DNA from: Desulfocapsaceae bacterium
Lineage (GTDB): Bacteria; Desulfobacterota; Desulfobulbia; Desulfobulbales; Desulfocapsaceae
Length of the DNA: 64,000 nt
Direction of reading: 5' to 3'
NCBI GenBank assembly: GCA_031292275.1
Contig: JARLHL010000039.1
Location: forward strand, 16,944-80,943
Of the stretch, positions 53,418 to 62,287 are shown piece by piece. The position numbers and the translations under genes were made by a program. Below the pieces are notes generated by a model. It made no database searches. It was not told the origin of the DNA and saw only the letters and a list, made by a program, of their open reading frames with translations. The stretch's first letter is position 1. Each line of letters begins with the position of its first letter.

Positions 53418-53681
53418 CTAAAAGGTCGCTATTGAATCAAAGATGCCGATGGTGAATGATGTCATGACCCTGATGATCCAGGGACCGAAGATCAGCAGGG
53501 TAAGGAAGACAACGACGATTTTCGGGATGAAGCTCAAGGTCTGTTCGTTGATCTGGGTGGCCGCCTGGAATATGGAGACCAGGAGGCCCACAATCATGCC
53601 GGCCAGGAGGGTAGGGGCAGAAATGAGAAGGATGGTCTCGACAGCTTTTCTGCAGATGTTAATGGCAAAATCAGGGGTCAT
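53418..53681 (-). CDS. fliQ: Flagellar export gate protein FliQ
   Basis: Small 87-residue membrane protein with two helices (VETILLISAPTLLAGMIVGL and IVVVFLTLLIFGPWIIRVMT). The central loop SIFQAATQINEQTLSFIPK is the FliQ signature. It builds the helical gate with FliP and FliR. The ATG follows the fliP stop after 71 bases. Length is exactly that expected of the family (about 89). Confidence 0.95.
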   Translation of the reverse strand: MTPDFAINICRKAVETILLISAPTLLAGMIVGLLVSIFQAATQINEQTLSFIPKIVVVFLTLLIFGPWIIRVMTSFTIGIFDSIATF

Positions 53682-53752
53682 GTCGGTCCGATTTCCATGG
53701 AAATGATTTTGATGCGGCCTCTATCATTGATGTTGCGTGTACTCTTCCTGTT

Positions 53753-54523
53753 CTATTGCAATCCTTTGATCAATGACCCCACCACCAGCCCCCAACCGTC
53801 GACGAGGACGAAGAGAAGCAGTTTGAATGGCAGGGAGATGATGACCGGAGGGAGCATCATCATTCCCATGGACATCAGGATGGAGGCGACGATCATGTCT
53901 ATCACCATAAAAGGAATGTAAATCATAAAGCCCATCTGAAAGGCGATTTTGAGCTCGGAGAGCATGAATGCCGGGATGAGTGTCAGGGTCGGAATTGCAT
54001 CACGGTCATAGGGCTGCTTATCCAGGGTAATGCTGCTCATGAGGCTTAATTCCTGCTCTTTTACATGCGAAAACATGAATTTCCGCATCGGGATCAGGGC
54101 CTGATCCAAGGCTGTTTTTTGGTCTATTTTCCCCGCCAGATAGGGTTGCAGTGCCCCATTGTTGACATCGTTAATGACGGGCGACATAACGAAAAGGGTC
54201 AGGAAAAGCGCCAGGCCGATGACAACCTGGTTCGGGGGTGTATTCTGGGTCCCCATGGCCTGACGGACGAAGCCCAGGACAATCACGATCCTGGTGAAGC
54301 AGGTGGTCATCAAAAGGATCGCCGGGGCAATGGAAAGGATCGTCAGCAGGAAGAGGACCTGAAGGGCAGTCGATACCTGCTGCGGCGAATTGGCGTCCGC
54401 AAGCCCGAAGGTAACGGTAGGCATCCCAACGGCGTGGGCCATCTGCGGTGCCGCAAGCAGTATCAGCAGGGCGGTCGTAAGACCGCGGAGGTATGCTCGC
54501 TGGCAGGCCTTGTACCTGTTCAT
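53753..54523 (-). CDS. fliP: Flagellar export gate protein FliP
   Basis: Main export-gate pore subunit, 256 residues. An N-terminal signal sequence (LRGLTTALLILLAAPQMAHA) is followed by helices with TCFTRIVIVLGFVRQAMGTQ, then NTPPNQVVIGLALFLTLFVM, the family signature. AFQMGFMIYIPFMVIDMIVA and SMGMMMLPPVIISLPFKLLL are the conserved C-terminal helices. It overlaps the fliO stop by four bases (ATGA). Confidence 0.97.
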   Translation of the reverse strand: MNRYKACQRAYLRGLTTALLILLAAPQMAHAVGMPTVTFGLADANSPQQVSTALQVLFLLTILSIAPAILLMTTCFTRIVIVLGFVRQAMGTQNTPPNQVVIGLALFLTLFVMSPVINDVNNGALQPYLAGKIDQKTALDQALIPMRKFMFSHVKEQELSLMSSITLDKQPYDRDAIPTLTLIPAFMLSELKIAFQMGFMIYIPFMVIDMIVASILMSMGMMMLPPVIISLPFKLLLFVLVDGWGLVVGSLIKGLQ

Positions 54524-54930
54524 GGGGTGTGCTCCATTGCGGATTTCTCCAGGGTTTCGGCAAAGGAGGCCCTGGAGTCCGGGGAGATGGCCGCAATCAG
54601 CTCGATCCTGTCCTGGCCCGCCCCCAGAAGAAACTCCTGGCCCCGAACATCAATCAGATACAGGGATTTTTTCGGCTGAAGATGACGGACTTCGATGATC
54701 TTGATGACGCCCTTGTCGGGCATGTGTAGAAAAGACAATTTTTTCTTCATCAGGCCATAGATGATGAAGAGGATGCCCAGGACCACCAGCAGGCCCCATA
54801 TGAGCCTCAGCGGTGCGGAAAAGACACTCTCCTGCTGTTCTCCGGCGCAGAGTCCGCTTTCGGCGGAGAGAACGGCAAGAAAGGCAAGGCAGGAGCAGAG
54901 ACGTCTGCGGACGTTCATGGCCGGTCTCAT
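54520..54930 (-). CDS. fliO: Flagellar biosynthetic protein FliO
   Basis: Assists assembly of the FliP ring. The 136-residue product has an N-terminal signal-like segment, a membrane helix (PLRLIWGLLVVLGILFIIYG) and a cytoplasmic FliO domain with IKIIEVRHLQPKKSLYLIDV, RGQEFLLGAGQDRIELIAAI. Family similarity is low overall, but position between fliN and fliP and the motif agree. ATG at 54930 overlaps the fliN stop by four bases; an ATG four codons later is also possible. Confidence 0.9.
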   Translation of the reverse strand: MRPAMNVRRRLCSCLAFLAVLSAESGLCAGEQQESVFSAPLRLIWGLLVVLGILFIIYGLMKKKLSFLHMPDKGVIKIIEVRHLQPKKSLYLIDVRGQEFLLGAGQDRIELIAAISPDSRASFAETLEKSAMEHTP

Positions 54931-55307
54931 CCGAGTTTTTCGATGCGGTCACTGGTGCTGACCACATCGGTGAGGCGGATACCGAATTTTTCTCCCACCA
55001 GGACCGCCTCGCCTCTGGCGATAAGGCGGGAATTGACGTAAAGGTCCAGCGGTTCACCGGCGAGTTTGTCCAGTTCTATGACGGAGCCTTCTCCCATCTT
55101 CAAAAGATCACGCAGCAGTATTCTGCTTCTGCCTACTTCAACGGAGATCTGGAGCGGGACATCGTAGAGAAATTCCAGACCTCTCCCCGCGGCGTCTTCC
55201 AGCTTTTTCTGCGATCCTTCCGAGGGATGAGCATTCTGCTCCAGCAGCTCTTTGATTTCTTCGGGATCAGGCCGAATTCCGGTCTGGCTTTGTCTTGTCG
55301 TCTCCAT
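54927..55307 (-). CDS. fliN: Flagellar motor switch protein FliN
   Basis: C-ring protein that binds CheY-controlled FliM and sets rotation direction. The 126-residue product has the SpoA domain: LEFLYDVPLQISVEVGRSRI, then LLRDLLKMGEGSVIELDKLA and the tail ARGEAVLVGEKFGIRLTDVV. An N-terminal acidic segment of about 40 residues precedes it. It lies two bases after the fliM stop and overlaps fliO. Confidence 0.96.
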   Translation of the reverse strand: METTRQSQTGIRPDPEEIKELLEQNAHPSEGSQKKLEDAAGRGLEFLYDVPLQISVEVGRSRILLRDLLKMGEGSVIELDKLAGEPLDLYVNSRLIARGEAVLVGEKFGIRLTDVVSTSDRIEKLG

Positions 55308-55309
55308 AG

Positions 55310-56302
55310 CTATGCTCCTTGCTCATAAACGCCGGTCAGGCTGATCGCTTTTTTTCCATTCAATACCCCCGGTATGGCGAAAAATTTCAGTTTATCCTCA
55401 ACAAGCACCTTCAAGGGGGAATTGGGGTCATAATCAAGATTGATAATCTCGCCTTCCTTCAGGTCGAGAAGCTGATTGATGGTAAGGGAGATGGTTCCGG
55501 ACTGGGCGATGACGGTTGTTTCCATATCATAAAGTTCTTCGATGAAAATATCGGTCCATTGGCCCTGCTTGGATTTGTTGACACTCACGAGCTCTTTGAA
55601 TTGTTCCCGCAGAGGATCCAGCGTGGCAATCGGAAAGACCAGCTTGAATTCTCCGCTGATTTCACCGATGGTGACAGTGAATCTGCTGACCAGGATCTCT
55701 GCATCCGCGGAAGTGATCGACACCAGCCTCGAGTTGCTTTCAACCTTCAGAACAGAAGATTGCAGGTCAATCAGAGGATTGAAGGCCCGGTCCAGATCGC
55801 TGCAGGCAATGGCCATTATTGTCTTGAGTACGCTGAGTTCAATGGTCGTCAGTTTCCGGTTCAGCTGGAGTGGTCCCTGGTCTGTGGATGCACCCAGCAT
55901 GATTTCGATCATGGAAAATGACAACTGCTTGTCGACCATAATCAAAGCGCCGTATTTCAGTGGAGCCAGATTCAATACTCCGATGGCGCCCATATCTTTG
56001 TTTTCCAGCAGAAACTCCTGGAACTGATGGGTCTCGATCCCTGTTTTGGAAAAAGCAAAGGTGCGCTGCAGCTGATTTGTCAAAGATATGGAATAATTTT
56101 GACAAAAGGCGTCGAGAATGATGTCAAAGTTCGGGATTCGGGCCTGCTCGTCATCCAGGGCACTGATCTGAAAGAGATTCAGCGGTTTTGCAGTCTTGCC
56201 GGCCGGAACTCCGTCTTCTGACTCAATGTCGGTGGGGATTTTCCCCTGTCTGATAGCCGTCAGTAAGTCAGCAATTTCCTGTTTGGTGAGAATCGGTTCC
56301 AC
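55310..56302 (-). CDS. fliM: Flagellar motor switch protein FliM
   Basis: C-ring protein that receives CheY-P and passes the signal to FliG and FliN. The 330-residue product has a short N-terminal CheY-binding helix (LTKQEIADLLTAIRQGKI; the usual LSQDEIDALL), a middle CheC-like domain with the KYGALIMVDKQLSFSMIEIM and LGAS segments, and a C-terminal SpoA domain. The start is GTG with AAGGTG eight bases upstream. It is the second gene of the fliL operon. Confidence 0.95.
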   Translation of the reverse strand: MEPILTKQEIADLLTAIRQGKIPTDIESEDGVPAGKTAKPLNLFQISALDDEQARIPNFDIILDAFCQNYSISLTNQLQRTFAFSKTGIETHQFQEFLLENKDMGAIGVLNLAPLKYGALIMVDKQLSFSMIEIMLGASTDQGPLQLNRKLTTIELSVLKTIMAIACSDLDRAFNPLIDLQSSVLKVESNSRLVSITSADAEILVSRFTVTIGEISGEFKLVFPIATLDPLREQFKELVSVNKSKQGQWTDIFIEELYDMETTVIAQSGTISLTINQLLDLKEGEIINLDYDPNSPLKVLVEDKLKFFAIPGVLNGKKAISLTGVYEQGA

Positions 56303-56323
56303 TATACGTCACCTTTCTTCAGG

Positions 56324-56839
56324 TTATTGGACGACGAACTCGGTGAAAAAGATTGACTTGACCTTACCCGCCTGTAAAAATCCGTTTATTTTGCTCATTA
56401 TTTCAGCTTTTAACAGCCTTTTCCCTTCCAGATCCTGAAGCTCCTCGAAGGTTTTGTTACCGATGAGGAGCAGGATTGCGTCCCGGATCTGGGGCATACG
56501 CTGATTGATTTCATCTTTGGCCTGGGGGGTGGTCAGTTCGAGGGTGAGGGCGGTCTTGACGTAGTGATTCCCATCCGCGCTGATGATATTGACGATGAAC
56601 TCAGTGATGTCCACCATTGGTCCGAGATCAGCCCCATGGTTAAGCTCGGGGACCGGTACGCTGGCGGCCGGATCCACTTCTTTCTTTTCCGGAGGTGGTT
56701 TCTTCATGAGAAAGAAGCCACCCACTCCTATCCCAATAAGAAGAATAAGGGCAGCCGCCCCAATAATGATCAATTTTTTTTTCTTTGCTGCATCATCGGG
56801 CTCGGCATTTTTTTGGGGGAGTTCTTTTTTTTCTGCCAT
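56324..56839 (-). CDS. fliL: Flagellar basal-body protein FliL
   Basis: Inner-membrane protein near the stator, 171 residues. A Lys-rich N-terminal part is followed by one membrane helix (LIIIGAAALILLIGIGVGGF) and a periplasmic domain with MVDITEFIVNIISADGNHYV and QRMPQIRDAILLLIGNKTFE, ending in VKSIFFTEFVVQ, the FliL signature. I chose the second ATG at 56839 because GGAAT is nine bases upstream. It begins the operon after a 344-base gap with a candidate sigma-54 promoter. Confidence 0.94.
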   Translation of the reverse strand: MAEKKELPQKNAEPDDAAKKKKLIIIGAAALILLIGIGVGGFFLMKKPPPEKKEVDPAASVPVPELNHGADLGPMVDITEFIVNIISADGNHYVKTALTLELTTPQAKDEINQRMPQIRDAILLLIGNKTFEELQDLEGKRLLKAEIMSKINGFLQAGKVKSIFFTEFVVQ

Positions 56840-57031
56840 AAATGTCATTCCGTTGAAAGATTATGAAGCCTCATGCACGCCTCAGTCCTGGGGACGGCCT
56901 GAAAAATGTCACGTGTGCCACGTGATCAGGGTATGTCTTTCCATATCCGGGCTGTGAGGCTGACAGTTTTGTGTATCCTGCGGTACGAACATGCCCTTCG
57001 CCCTCTTTGAAAATACCTGCATAGGGCAAGC

Positions 57032-57047
57032 TGCAATATGTATTCCA
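57032..57047 (-). promoter_or_regulatory. Candidate sigma-54 promoter for the fliL operon
   Basis: On the minus strand TGGAATACATATTGCA has GG and GC separated by ten bases, the invariant sigma-54 spacing, and matches TGGCAC-N5-TTGCA apart from three bases of the -24 box. It lies about 200 bases before fliL. No enhancer-binding regulator gene is in the window. Confidence 0.4.
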
Positions 57048-57110
57048 GGTATGATTTTTTTGCGGGGAAGTCGTGGGGGGATGCGTCTGATACCGGGATT
57101 TCAAGGGCTG

Positions 57111-57154
57111 AAAAAAGAAAGGGTGTTGCCGATTCCCTGCAATCAGCAACACCC
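57111..57154 (-). terminator. Intrinsic terminator after flgE
   Basis: On the minus strand GGGTGTTGC pairs perfectly with GCAACACCC over nine bases around a 16-base loop, followed by TTTCTTTTTT. It lies 29 bases after the flgE stop and ends the fliH-to-flgE unit. Confidence 0.9.
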
Positions 57155-57183
57155 TGGATAGTGAAAGTCAAAATTATGACAGT

Positions 57184-58818
57184 TTACTGCTTCATATTTA
57201 TAACGTCCTGCAGCATTTGATCGACGGTTGTTATGATCTTGGAATTTGCCTGAAAGGCGCGCTGGACTGTGATCATCTGGACGAACTGCGTTCCGGTGTC
57301 GACATTGGATTGTTCCAGAGAATCCGTAAATATTGTACCCAGTTCAGAGCCGGGGAGACCGACGCGAGGGGGACCGGAATCCGCTGTGGCTGCAAACAGG
57401 TTATTTCCTGCCGCTGAAAGGCCGCCGGGGTTGACGAATTTGCCCAGGACCAGACTGGCTAGCTTTGTCTGAACACCGTTGGAATAGGAGGCTATCACCG
57501 TCCCATTGGCGTCGATCGAGGTCCCTGTCAGGTTCCCTGAGCCATAACCGTCCTGGGACTGGGAGATGACTACCGAGGTGCTGTTAAACTGGGTGGTATT
57601 AAAGTTCAGTTTTATGTTGCTCGAATTTGCGCCGCCAGCCCAATCGATAGCGCCGGTGGTCGTGCCTGTGCCCCCGGATGCCAGGGTCCCGTCGGTATTA
57701 AAGGTGAGGGTGCCTGCAGGGGTGGCGCCGGATGTGACCTGACCGATAGGATTTCCTGCGGCATCCTTTGATGTCCAGTAATAATCCCATGTGTTGGCAG
57801 CCTGCGGGTTTTTTACGCTGCCTACAGTGGCCGTTGGAATGGCTGCAGGATAGCCTGGAGCTGCATTCGTGACAGCTATGGTCGTATTATCGGTTGCGCT
57901 TACAGTAGCCCCCCAGGTTGCGGTGAAGGCCCCGCTGACTACGGCATTGCCGGTGGTTGTTCCTGTTGCAAAGGCTGTAGCTATATCGGCTGCCGTCGCC
58001 GTCCCGCCGGTGGCTGTGATCGTCCTTCCCTCGATGGTGAGCGTCTGGCCGGCCAATAAACTTGAAAATGTAAAATCACCCGAGGCCGGTGTGCTAGTGG
58101 TGCTGTCACCGGTCACGAGATTGCTTGTTGCCGGGGCAGTCGGATCGGCGACGGTTTGTCCTGCTTCATCCAGTTTTCTGAAGTAAACTGTGACAAGATG
58201 GGTGTTGCCGAGGCTGTCATAGACCTGTGTCGATGATGAATAGTTGTATGTCGTGGGGTCAGTGTAATTAAAAGCGGTGTATTTGGGTATCTCGGTGGAA
58301 CTGGCATCCAGGTTGGTATTGAGGGTGATGTTTGAGGTGGCCTGTGCAGGTGCCAGTCCCTGGGATGAAACCTGGATATCCGTCGGGTTGCCCGAGGAGA
58401 GTGTCCCGCTTGCGGTGTATGACTGCCCCTGCACCCTCAGACCTGCAGGATTGACCAGATAGCCGTTGGTGTCAAAACTGAAGGAACCGGCCCTTGAATA
58501 ATACGTCGTGTTGTCTCCGGGTTTTTGCAGACAGAAGAACCCGGCGCCTTCAATGGCGCAATCCAGGCCTGACTGGGTGGTCTGGAAGGTCCCCTGGCTG
58601 AAATCATTCTGGACCTTTTCGACCTGGGCCCCGCGGCCAACCTGCGACATGCCGCCCGAACCGTAAATGGTGCTTGAGAGGAGATCGGAAAAGGTTGTGC
58701 TTGACGCTTTGAAACCGGTGGTGCTGGCATTTGCCAGATTGTTGCCGATGACAGTCATGGCTTGTGAATCTGCATTAAGGCCGCTGACTCCGCTGTATAG
58801 TGCACTTGATATACCCAT
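57184..58818 (-). CDS. flgE: Flagellar hook protein FlgE
   Basis: Subunit of the flexible hook. The 544-residue product has the N-terminal D0 motif ALYSGVSGLNADSQAMTVIG, then NNLANASTTGFKASSTTFSD, and the C-terminal SNVDTGTQFVQMITVQRAFQ, ANSKIITTVDQMLQDVIN. It is longer than E. coli FlgE (402) because of a central Thr/Ala/Gly-rich surface region of about 170 residues (roughly 210-380), a region known to vary. It follows flgD by 110 bases and is followed by a strong terminator. Confidence 0.96.
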   Translation of the reverse strand: MGISSALYSGVSGLNADSQAMTVIGNNLANASTTGFKASSTTFSDLLSSTIYGSGGMSQVGRGAQVEKVQNDFSQGTFQTTQSGLDCAIEGAGFFCLQKPGDNTTYYSRAGSFSFDTNGYLVNPAGLRVQGQSYTASGTLSSGNPTDIQVSSQGLAPAQATSNITLNTNLDASSTEIPKYTAFNYTDPTTYNYSSSTQVYDSLGNTHLVTVYFRKLDEAGQTVADPTAPATSNLVTGDSTTSTPASGDFTFSSLLAGQTLTIEGRTITATGGTATAADIATAFATGTTTGNAVVSGAFTATWGATVSATDNTTIAVTNAAPGYPAAIPTATVGSVKNPQAANTWDYYWTSKDAAGNPIGQVTSGATPAGTLTFNTDGTLASGGTGTTTGAIDWAGGANSSNIKLNFNTTQFNSTSVVISQSQDGYGSGNLTGTSIDANGTVIASYSNGVQTKLASLVLGKFVNPGGLSAAGNNLFAATADSGPPRVGLPGSELGTIFTDSLEQSNVDTGTQFVQMITVQRAFQANSKIITTVDQMLQDVINMKQ

Positions 58819-58928
58819 AATTAAGTATTCCTCCTGTTGCGCGTCAGCGTTGGATGTTGCGTGGGCGCTTTTGATATTGAATCAAATACAACTCTCTTCG
58901 TCTGTAATTGTGGGGTCCCCGGCCACTG

Positions 58929-59651
58929 TTATTTACTTGACGAATATACTCCGAGGACCTTGCTGAGGTTGACATCACCTCCTGCTGTGCTGAGGACTGT
59001 AGCACCTGTTCCTCCACTGTTGAGGTCTGCGCCGGTCACCACCGATGTGACGATCGGTGAGGCGGTGACGCTTGAGGAATTGGCGCCGGTAGCCTGGACG
59101 GAGAGGGTGTACGTTCCTGAGCTGACTGTGCTGCCATTCTGATTCTTGCCGTCCCAGGTCAGCACATGGTCCCCTGTCGTCAGAGCAGTTCCGGCAAGGG
59201 TCTGCACCGTATTGCCCGAAGAGTCTTTGACAATGAGCTGCACTGCCGTCGCCGGTGCGTTGAGTGTATAGCCCATGCTTACCGGACTGCCGCTATACGC
59301 GAACTTGCTGCCGGCATAGGAGATGCTGTTGCCGATCATATTCAATGCCGCCGAAGAGTTTGAATTGGCCAGCACGGTCGCCATGTTCGAGTTGATATTG
59401 GTCAACTGCTCAAGAGAGCTGAACTGGGCGAGCTGGGCGGTGAAATCGGTGGGATCGCTTGGGTTGAGCGGATCCTGGTTCTGAAGTTGGGCTACGAGCA
59501 TTTTGAGAAAATCCTGTTCTCCCAGACCGCCCAGGCCATTTGACGATGAGCTGGACGATGAGCTGGACGATGAGCTGTTTGCGGTTTTGGATGTGCTCGA
59601 TGCGGTCGATGTCGCTATAGACGAATTGGTTATATTGCTTATTGAACTCAT
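58929..59651 (-). CDS. flgD: Flagellar hook cap protein FlgD
   Basis: Caps the growing hook and is lost when FlgK arrives. The 240-residue product has a long Ser/Thr-rich N-terminus with a run of 12 serines (about residues 27-38), then [40 protein letters not shown], the FlgD signature, and a C-terminal FlgD Ig-like domain ([20 protein letters not shown]). The serine run is encoded partly by a 12-base tandem repeat. GGAGG lies eight bases before the ATG. Confidence 0.94.
   Translation of the reverse strand: MSSISNITNSSIATSTASSTSKTANSSSSSSSSSSSSNGLGGLGEQDFLKMLVAQLQNQDPLNPSDPTDFTAQLAQFSSLEQLTNINSNMATVLANSNSSAALNMIGNSISYAGSKFAYSGSPVSMGYTLNAPATAVQLIVKDSSGNTVQTLAGTALTTGDHVLTWDGKNQNGSTVSSGTYTLSVQATGANSSSVTASPIVTSVVTGADLNSGGTGATVLSTAGGDVNLSKVLGVYSSSK
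59542..59577. repeat. Three tandem copies of a 12-base unit inside flgD
   Basis: GACGATGAGCTG (plus strand) is repeated exactly three times. On the coding strand it reads CAGCTCATCGTC and, in frame, each unit encodes four serines of the run. Unit-number changes would keep the frame. Confidence 0.9.
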
Positions 59652-59663
59652 AGTTTTATCCTC

Positions 59664-61232
59664 CTATACGGTCACATTGACACCGGAAGTAGTGCCAGTC
59701 GTCTCCGAAGAGGCCGTTGCGAAAGAGAGATCGGCCCCCGTTGCGGACTGGCTGGACTTGCCAGGTGACGGGTAATCCTGATTATTGGTAAAGTTCTGTT
59801 GAAACAGATTGTTGCCGCCGACATTGTCCGACGTATTGGTCACGTGGATAGAGTCAACCGTAAGCCCCTGCTGCTCCATGAATGTTTTGAGCTTGGGGAT
59901 GTATTTTTCCATGACCTGCTGCACCTGTTCATTCTGGGTGGCAATATTGGCTTTGACCGCTCCGTCCTTCATCTGAATGTCAATTTTCAACTCGCCCAAT
60001 TCCTCGGGATGCAGTTTTATCGAAAGCTGCGAGGAAGGGGAATTGGGAGAAAGAGAAAAATTGTGCATTACCTGACCAACCAGAGAGGTCTCCAGCGAAG
60101 GGGGCCAGGGCACGAGGGAGCTTGCCCCCGCTGTCCCGCTGGTGGTCGCGGTGTGCTGAAAGGGCTGCAGCGTCTGCATAAGCGTGCTGTCGAAGGAGAC
60201 CTGGCCGGTCTGCTGACTCATATCGGCGGAATCAGATACCGACATGGAAGTTAAAAGAGTCGTATCCTTGTTACTGTCAGAGTTCTGGAGCCCCGGATCT
60301 TTTGCCTGGGAGCCTGAAACATCCTTCTGACTCGGCTGGTCGGTTTTTGCGGACAAAAACGGCAGGCTCTCCTTGAGCTTGCCTATTGGGGCATCCACTG
60401 TTTTATCCGTCATTCCACCCTTGGTGCGGGGAGCATTCAGCCCGCCGAGATTGGACAGATCCGGGGTTACGGACGCTTTCGGATCTTGAACCGCAGGGGC
60501 GGTAAAAAGCGGCGGAGAGAGCGCATCAAGATTGTTGGTCTGGGGCTTCGGGCTTGATGGCAGGACGGTGGCACCGTGCGCTGTCAGTATATCCTGCAAT
60601 TGCTGTCCGACCAGCGTATTCTGATTGGAAACCGTTGTGCCTTCCTGAACGGTCTGACTTTTCTGTGCCGTTAAATTCTGGAGTGGTCCGGGCAGGGAAA
60701 AACTTGCCGTCTGCTTGCCGGCAGGATCGTCCTGCGCGGGGATTGCAGCGGACTGAGGAGAAACGGGCGCCTGCTTCCCATCGGAGATCGTGCCAGATGT
60801 TCCCACTGTTGGCAGCGGAATGTCCGGGCTGGAAAGGTCGGGAGAAACGACGGGAGTATTGGTCGGTATCCCTGCCGCAGGAGCATTGCTGTCCTGACCT
60901 GCTGCATTATTGGGGGTGTCTGCTGGTGACGACCCTTTTGCATCTTTGGAGACGGACGGAGATGACTGGCTCTGTGTCGGCGTTGTCATGCTGCCGACTG
61001 ACTGAGCAGATCCTTGCGCACTGTTCTGTGCGTTTGCTTTTATCGATTTTTTCTGAGCATTTTTTCGTGCAGTTTTTGAGGTACTGCTTGAGGTACTGCT
61101 CTTATTCTGCCTGGCAACGGCATTTGAGAGGACTGGGGAAAAAGACTTGTCATCGGAGGCCCGGCTTCCCAGCGTTGGTCCGCCGGACGGACTCGGTGGC
61201 GATGGTGAGGGAATGATAGCGGCTGCTTCCAT
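59664..61232 (-). CDS. fliK: Flagellar hook-length control protein FliK
   Basis: Secreted ruler that stops hook growth by acting on FlhB. The 522-residue product is a long low-complexity Ser/Thr/Pro/Gln-rich N-terminal region (about 1-380) and a compact C-terminal domain with QLSIKLHPEELGELKIDIQM, KDGAVKANIATQNEQVQQVM, the flg_hook signature. Length is within the wide family range. It follows motE by 12 bases and precedes flgD by 12 bases. Confidence 0.9.
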   Translation of the reverse strand: MEAAAIIPSPSPPSPSGGPTLGSRASDDKSFSPVLSNAVARQNKSSTSSSTSKTARKNAQKKSIKANAQNSAQGSAQSVGSMTTPTQSQSSPSVSKDAKGSSPADTPNNAAGQDSNAPAAGIPTNTPVVSPDLSSPDIPLPTVGTSGTISDGKQAPVSPQSAAIPAQDDPAGKQTASFSLPGPLQNLTAQKSQTVQEGTTVSNQNTLVGQQLQDILTAHGATVLPSSPKPQTNNLDALSPPLFTAPAVQDPKASVTPDLSNLGGLNAPRTKGGMTDKTVDAPIGKLKESLPFLSAKTDQPSQKDVSGSQAKDPGLQNSDSNKDTTLLTSMSVSDSADMSQQTGQVSFDSTLMQTLQPFQHTATTSGTAGASSLVPWPPSLETSLVGQVMHNFSLSPNSPSSQLSIKLHPEELGELKIDIQMKDGAVKANIATQNEQVQQVMEKYIPKLKTFMEQQGLTVDSIHVTNTSDNVGGNNLFQQNFTNNQDYPSPGKSSQSATGADLSFATASSETTGTTSGVNVTV

Positions 61233-61244
61233 TGTTACTGGTTC

Positions 61245-61781
61245 TCATTTGAGTGTGGAAAATGCAGTGCTGAGCTCAGAGGCTTTCTTTCTATCAAGGA
61301 CGTTTAAGATCTTTGCTGCCGATTTTGCCTTCATGTTTGCCAGGATATCCGTTGCCAGCTTTTCGTCCATATTGGCCAGGGCGAAAGCTGCCTTATCCGG
61401 GGCCATCTTTTCATAAATCTTGGCCAAATCTTTTCTTCGCGCCAGCTCTTCGGCATCCTTCTGGGTTGTGAGATCTTTCAGTTCCTTCTGCAGCGTCTGG
61501 AGTTCAACCAACTTCTTGTTTATGTCTTCAAGTTTCTTATCGACCTCTTCATTTAAAGTCTTTAGCTCCTTTTCCCGCATGGTCAGGCCTCCTTGCTCAT
61601 CGTTGGGATTAGCCTGTGCTTCCTGCATTTTTGTCATGATTCTCATCTGTTCCACAGATGATGCGGGCGGGGGAGTTTTTGTCGGGGGCGGATTATCCTC
61701 GGCCTGAGCCTGTTGACAGGAAAAAAAGAAAGACATAAGGAAAAAGAGAATGACCGAAAGGGAGTGGGGCGTGGTTTTCAT
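61245..61781 (-). CDS. MotE/MgtE-N-like flagellar protein
   Basis: Exported 178-residue protein with a hydrophobic N-terminal signal or anchor (SLSVILFFLMSFFFSCQQAQ), possibly a lipoprotein (FFFSC). A long coiled coil (about 70-120) precedes a C-terminal MgtE_N-like helical domain (AKIYEKMAPDKAAFALANMD, EKLATDILANMKAKSAAKIL). This is the architecture of MotE, a chaperone for the stator ring protein MotC in rhizobia, and of proteins commonly found between fliJ and fliK in deltaproteobacteria. The gene name is left blank because the exact role is not established here. Confidence 0.78.
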   Translation of the reverse strand: MKTTPHSLSVILFFLMSFFFSCQQAQAEDNPPPTKTPPPASSVEQMRIMTKMQEAQANPNDEQGGLTMREKELKTLNEEVDKKLEDINKKLVELQTLQKELKDLTTQKDAEELARRKDLAKIYEKMAPDKAAFALANMDEKLATDILANMKAKSAAKILNVLDRKKASELSTAFSTLK

Positions 61782-61817
61782 CGTCGCAGGACCTCGCTGA
61801 TTTGATATGTCTTGGTC

Positions 61818-62249
61818 TTATCGTTCGTGAAAGATGACAGCGATCTCGTCGAGCACCGCGGCTTCCTTCTTGTTGAGATGCCTCTGCCAGGCGGCATTCT
61901 GTTTTTCCTTCAGTTTTTCCATAACCTTTCGTTCCTTGCTCTTTTGGACGGCAAATTCCCGCTCGCGCTTGACGCTTTCCTCTTTTTCCGTCAGTACAAT
62001 CCTCAGTCGGTGGAGCGTCGCGTTCAGCACGTCTATCATCTCATCGTACCGTATCATTTCGCCAATATCCATCCCGTTGGCTTGGAGCCGGGCCAGATCC
62101 TGGACCATCGCCATAAAGGCGGCTTCGTGCCGCTGGAGCTGCAGGAGGGCTTCTGACCGCTCTTTTTCGGCGGCATAAAGGCGGTTGAGAGCCAATTTTT
62201 CAAGCTGGATCCGAAAATCCAGGACAGTATCAAGGGAGAAGGGCTTCAT
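61818..62249 (-). CDS. fliJ: Flagellar export protein FliJ
   Basis: Coiled-coil protein that links the ATPase FliI to the export gate FlhA. The 143-residue product is almost entirely helical and charged, with the pattern RIQLEKLALNRLYAAEKERS and LTEKEESVKREREFAVQKSK. Length equals typical FliJ (147). Sequence conservation in this family is low, so position directly after fliI is part of the evidence. It follows fliI by 38 bases. Confidence 0.88.
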   Translation of the reverse strand: MKPFSLDTVLDFRIQLEKLALNRLYAAEKERSEALLQLQRHEAAFMAMVQDLARLQANGMDIGEMIRYDEMIDVLNATLHRLRIVLTEKEESVKREREFAVQKSKERKVMEKLKEKQNAAWQRHLNKKEAAVLDEIAVIFHER

Positions 62250-62287
62250 CGCGGCACACTCTCAACATTGTCTTGGTTGTGAAACAG

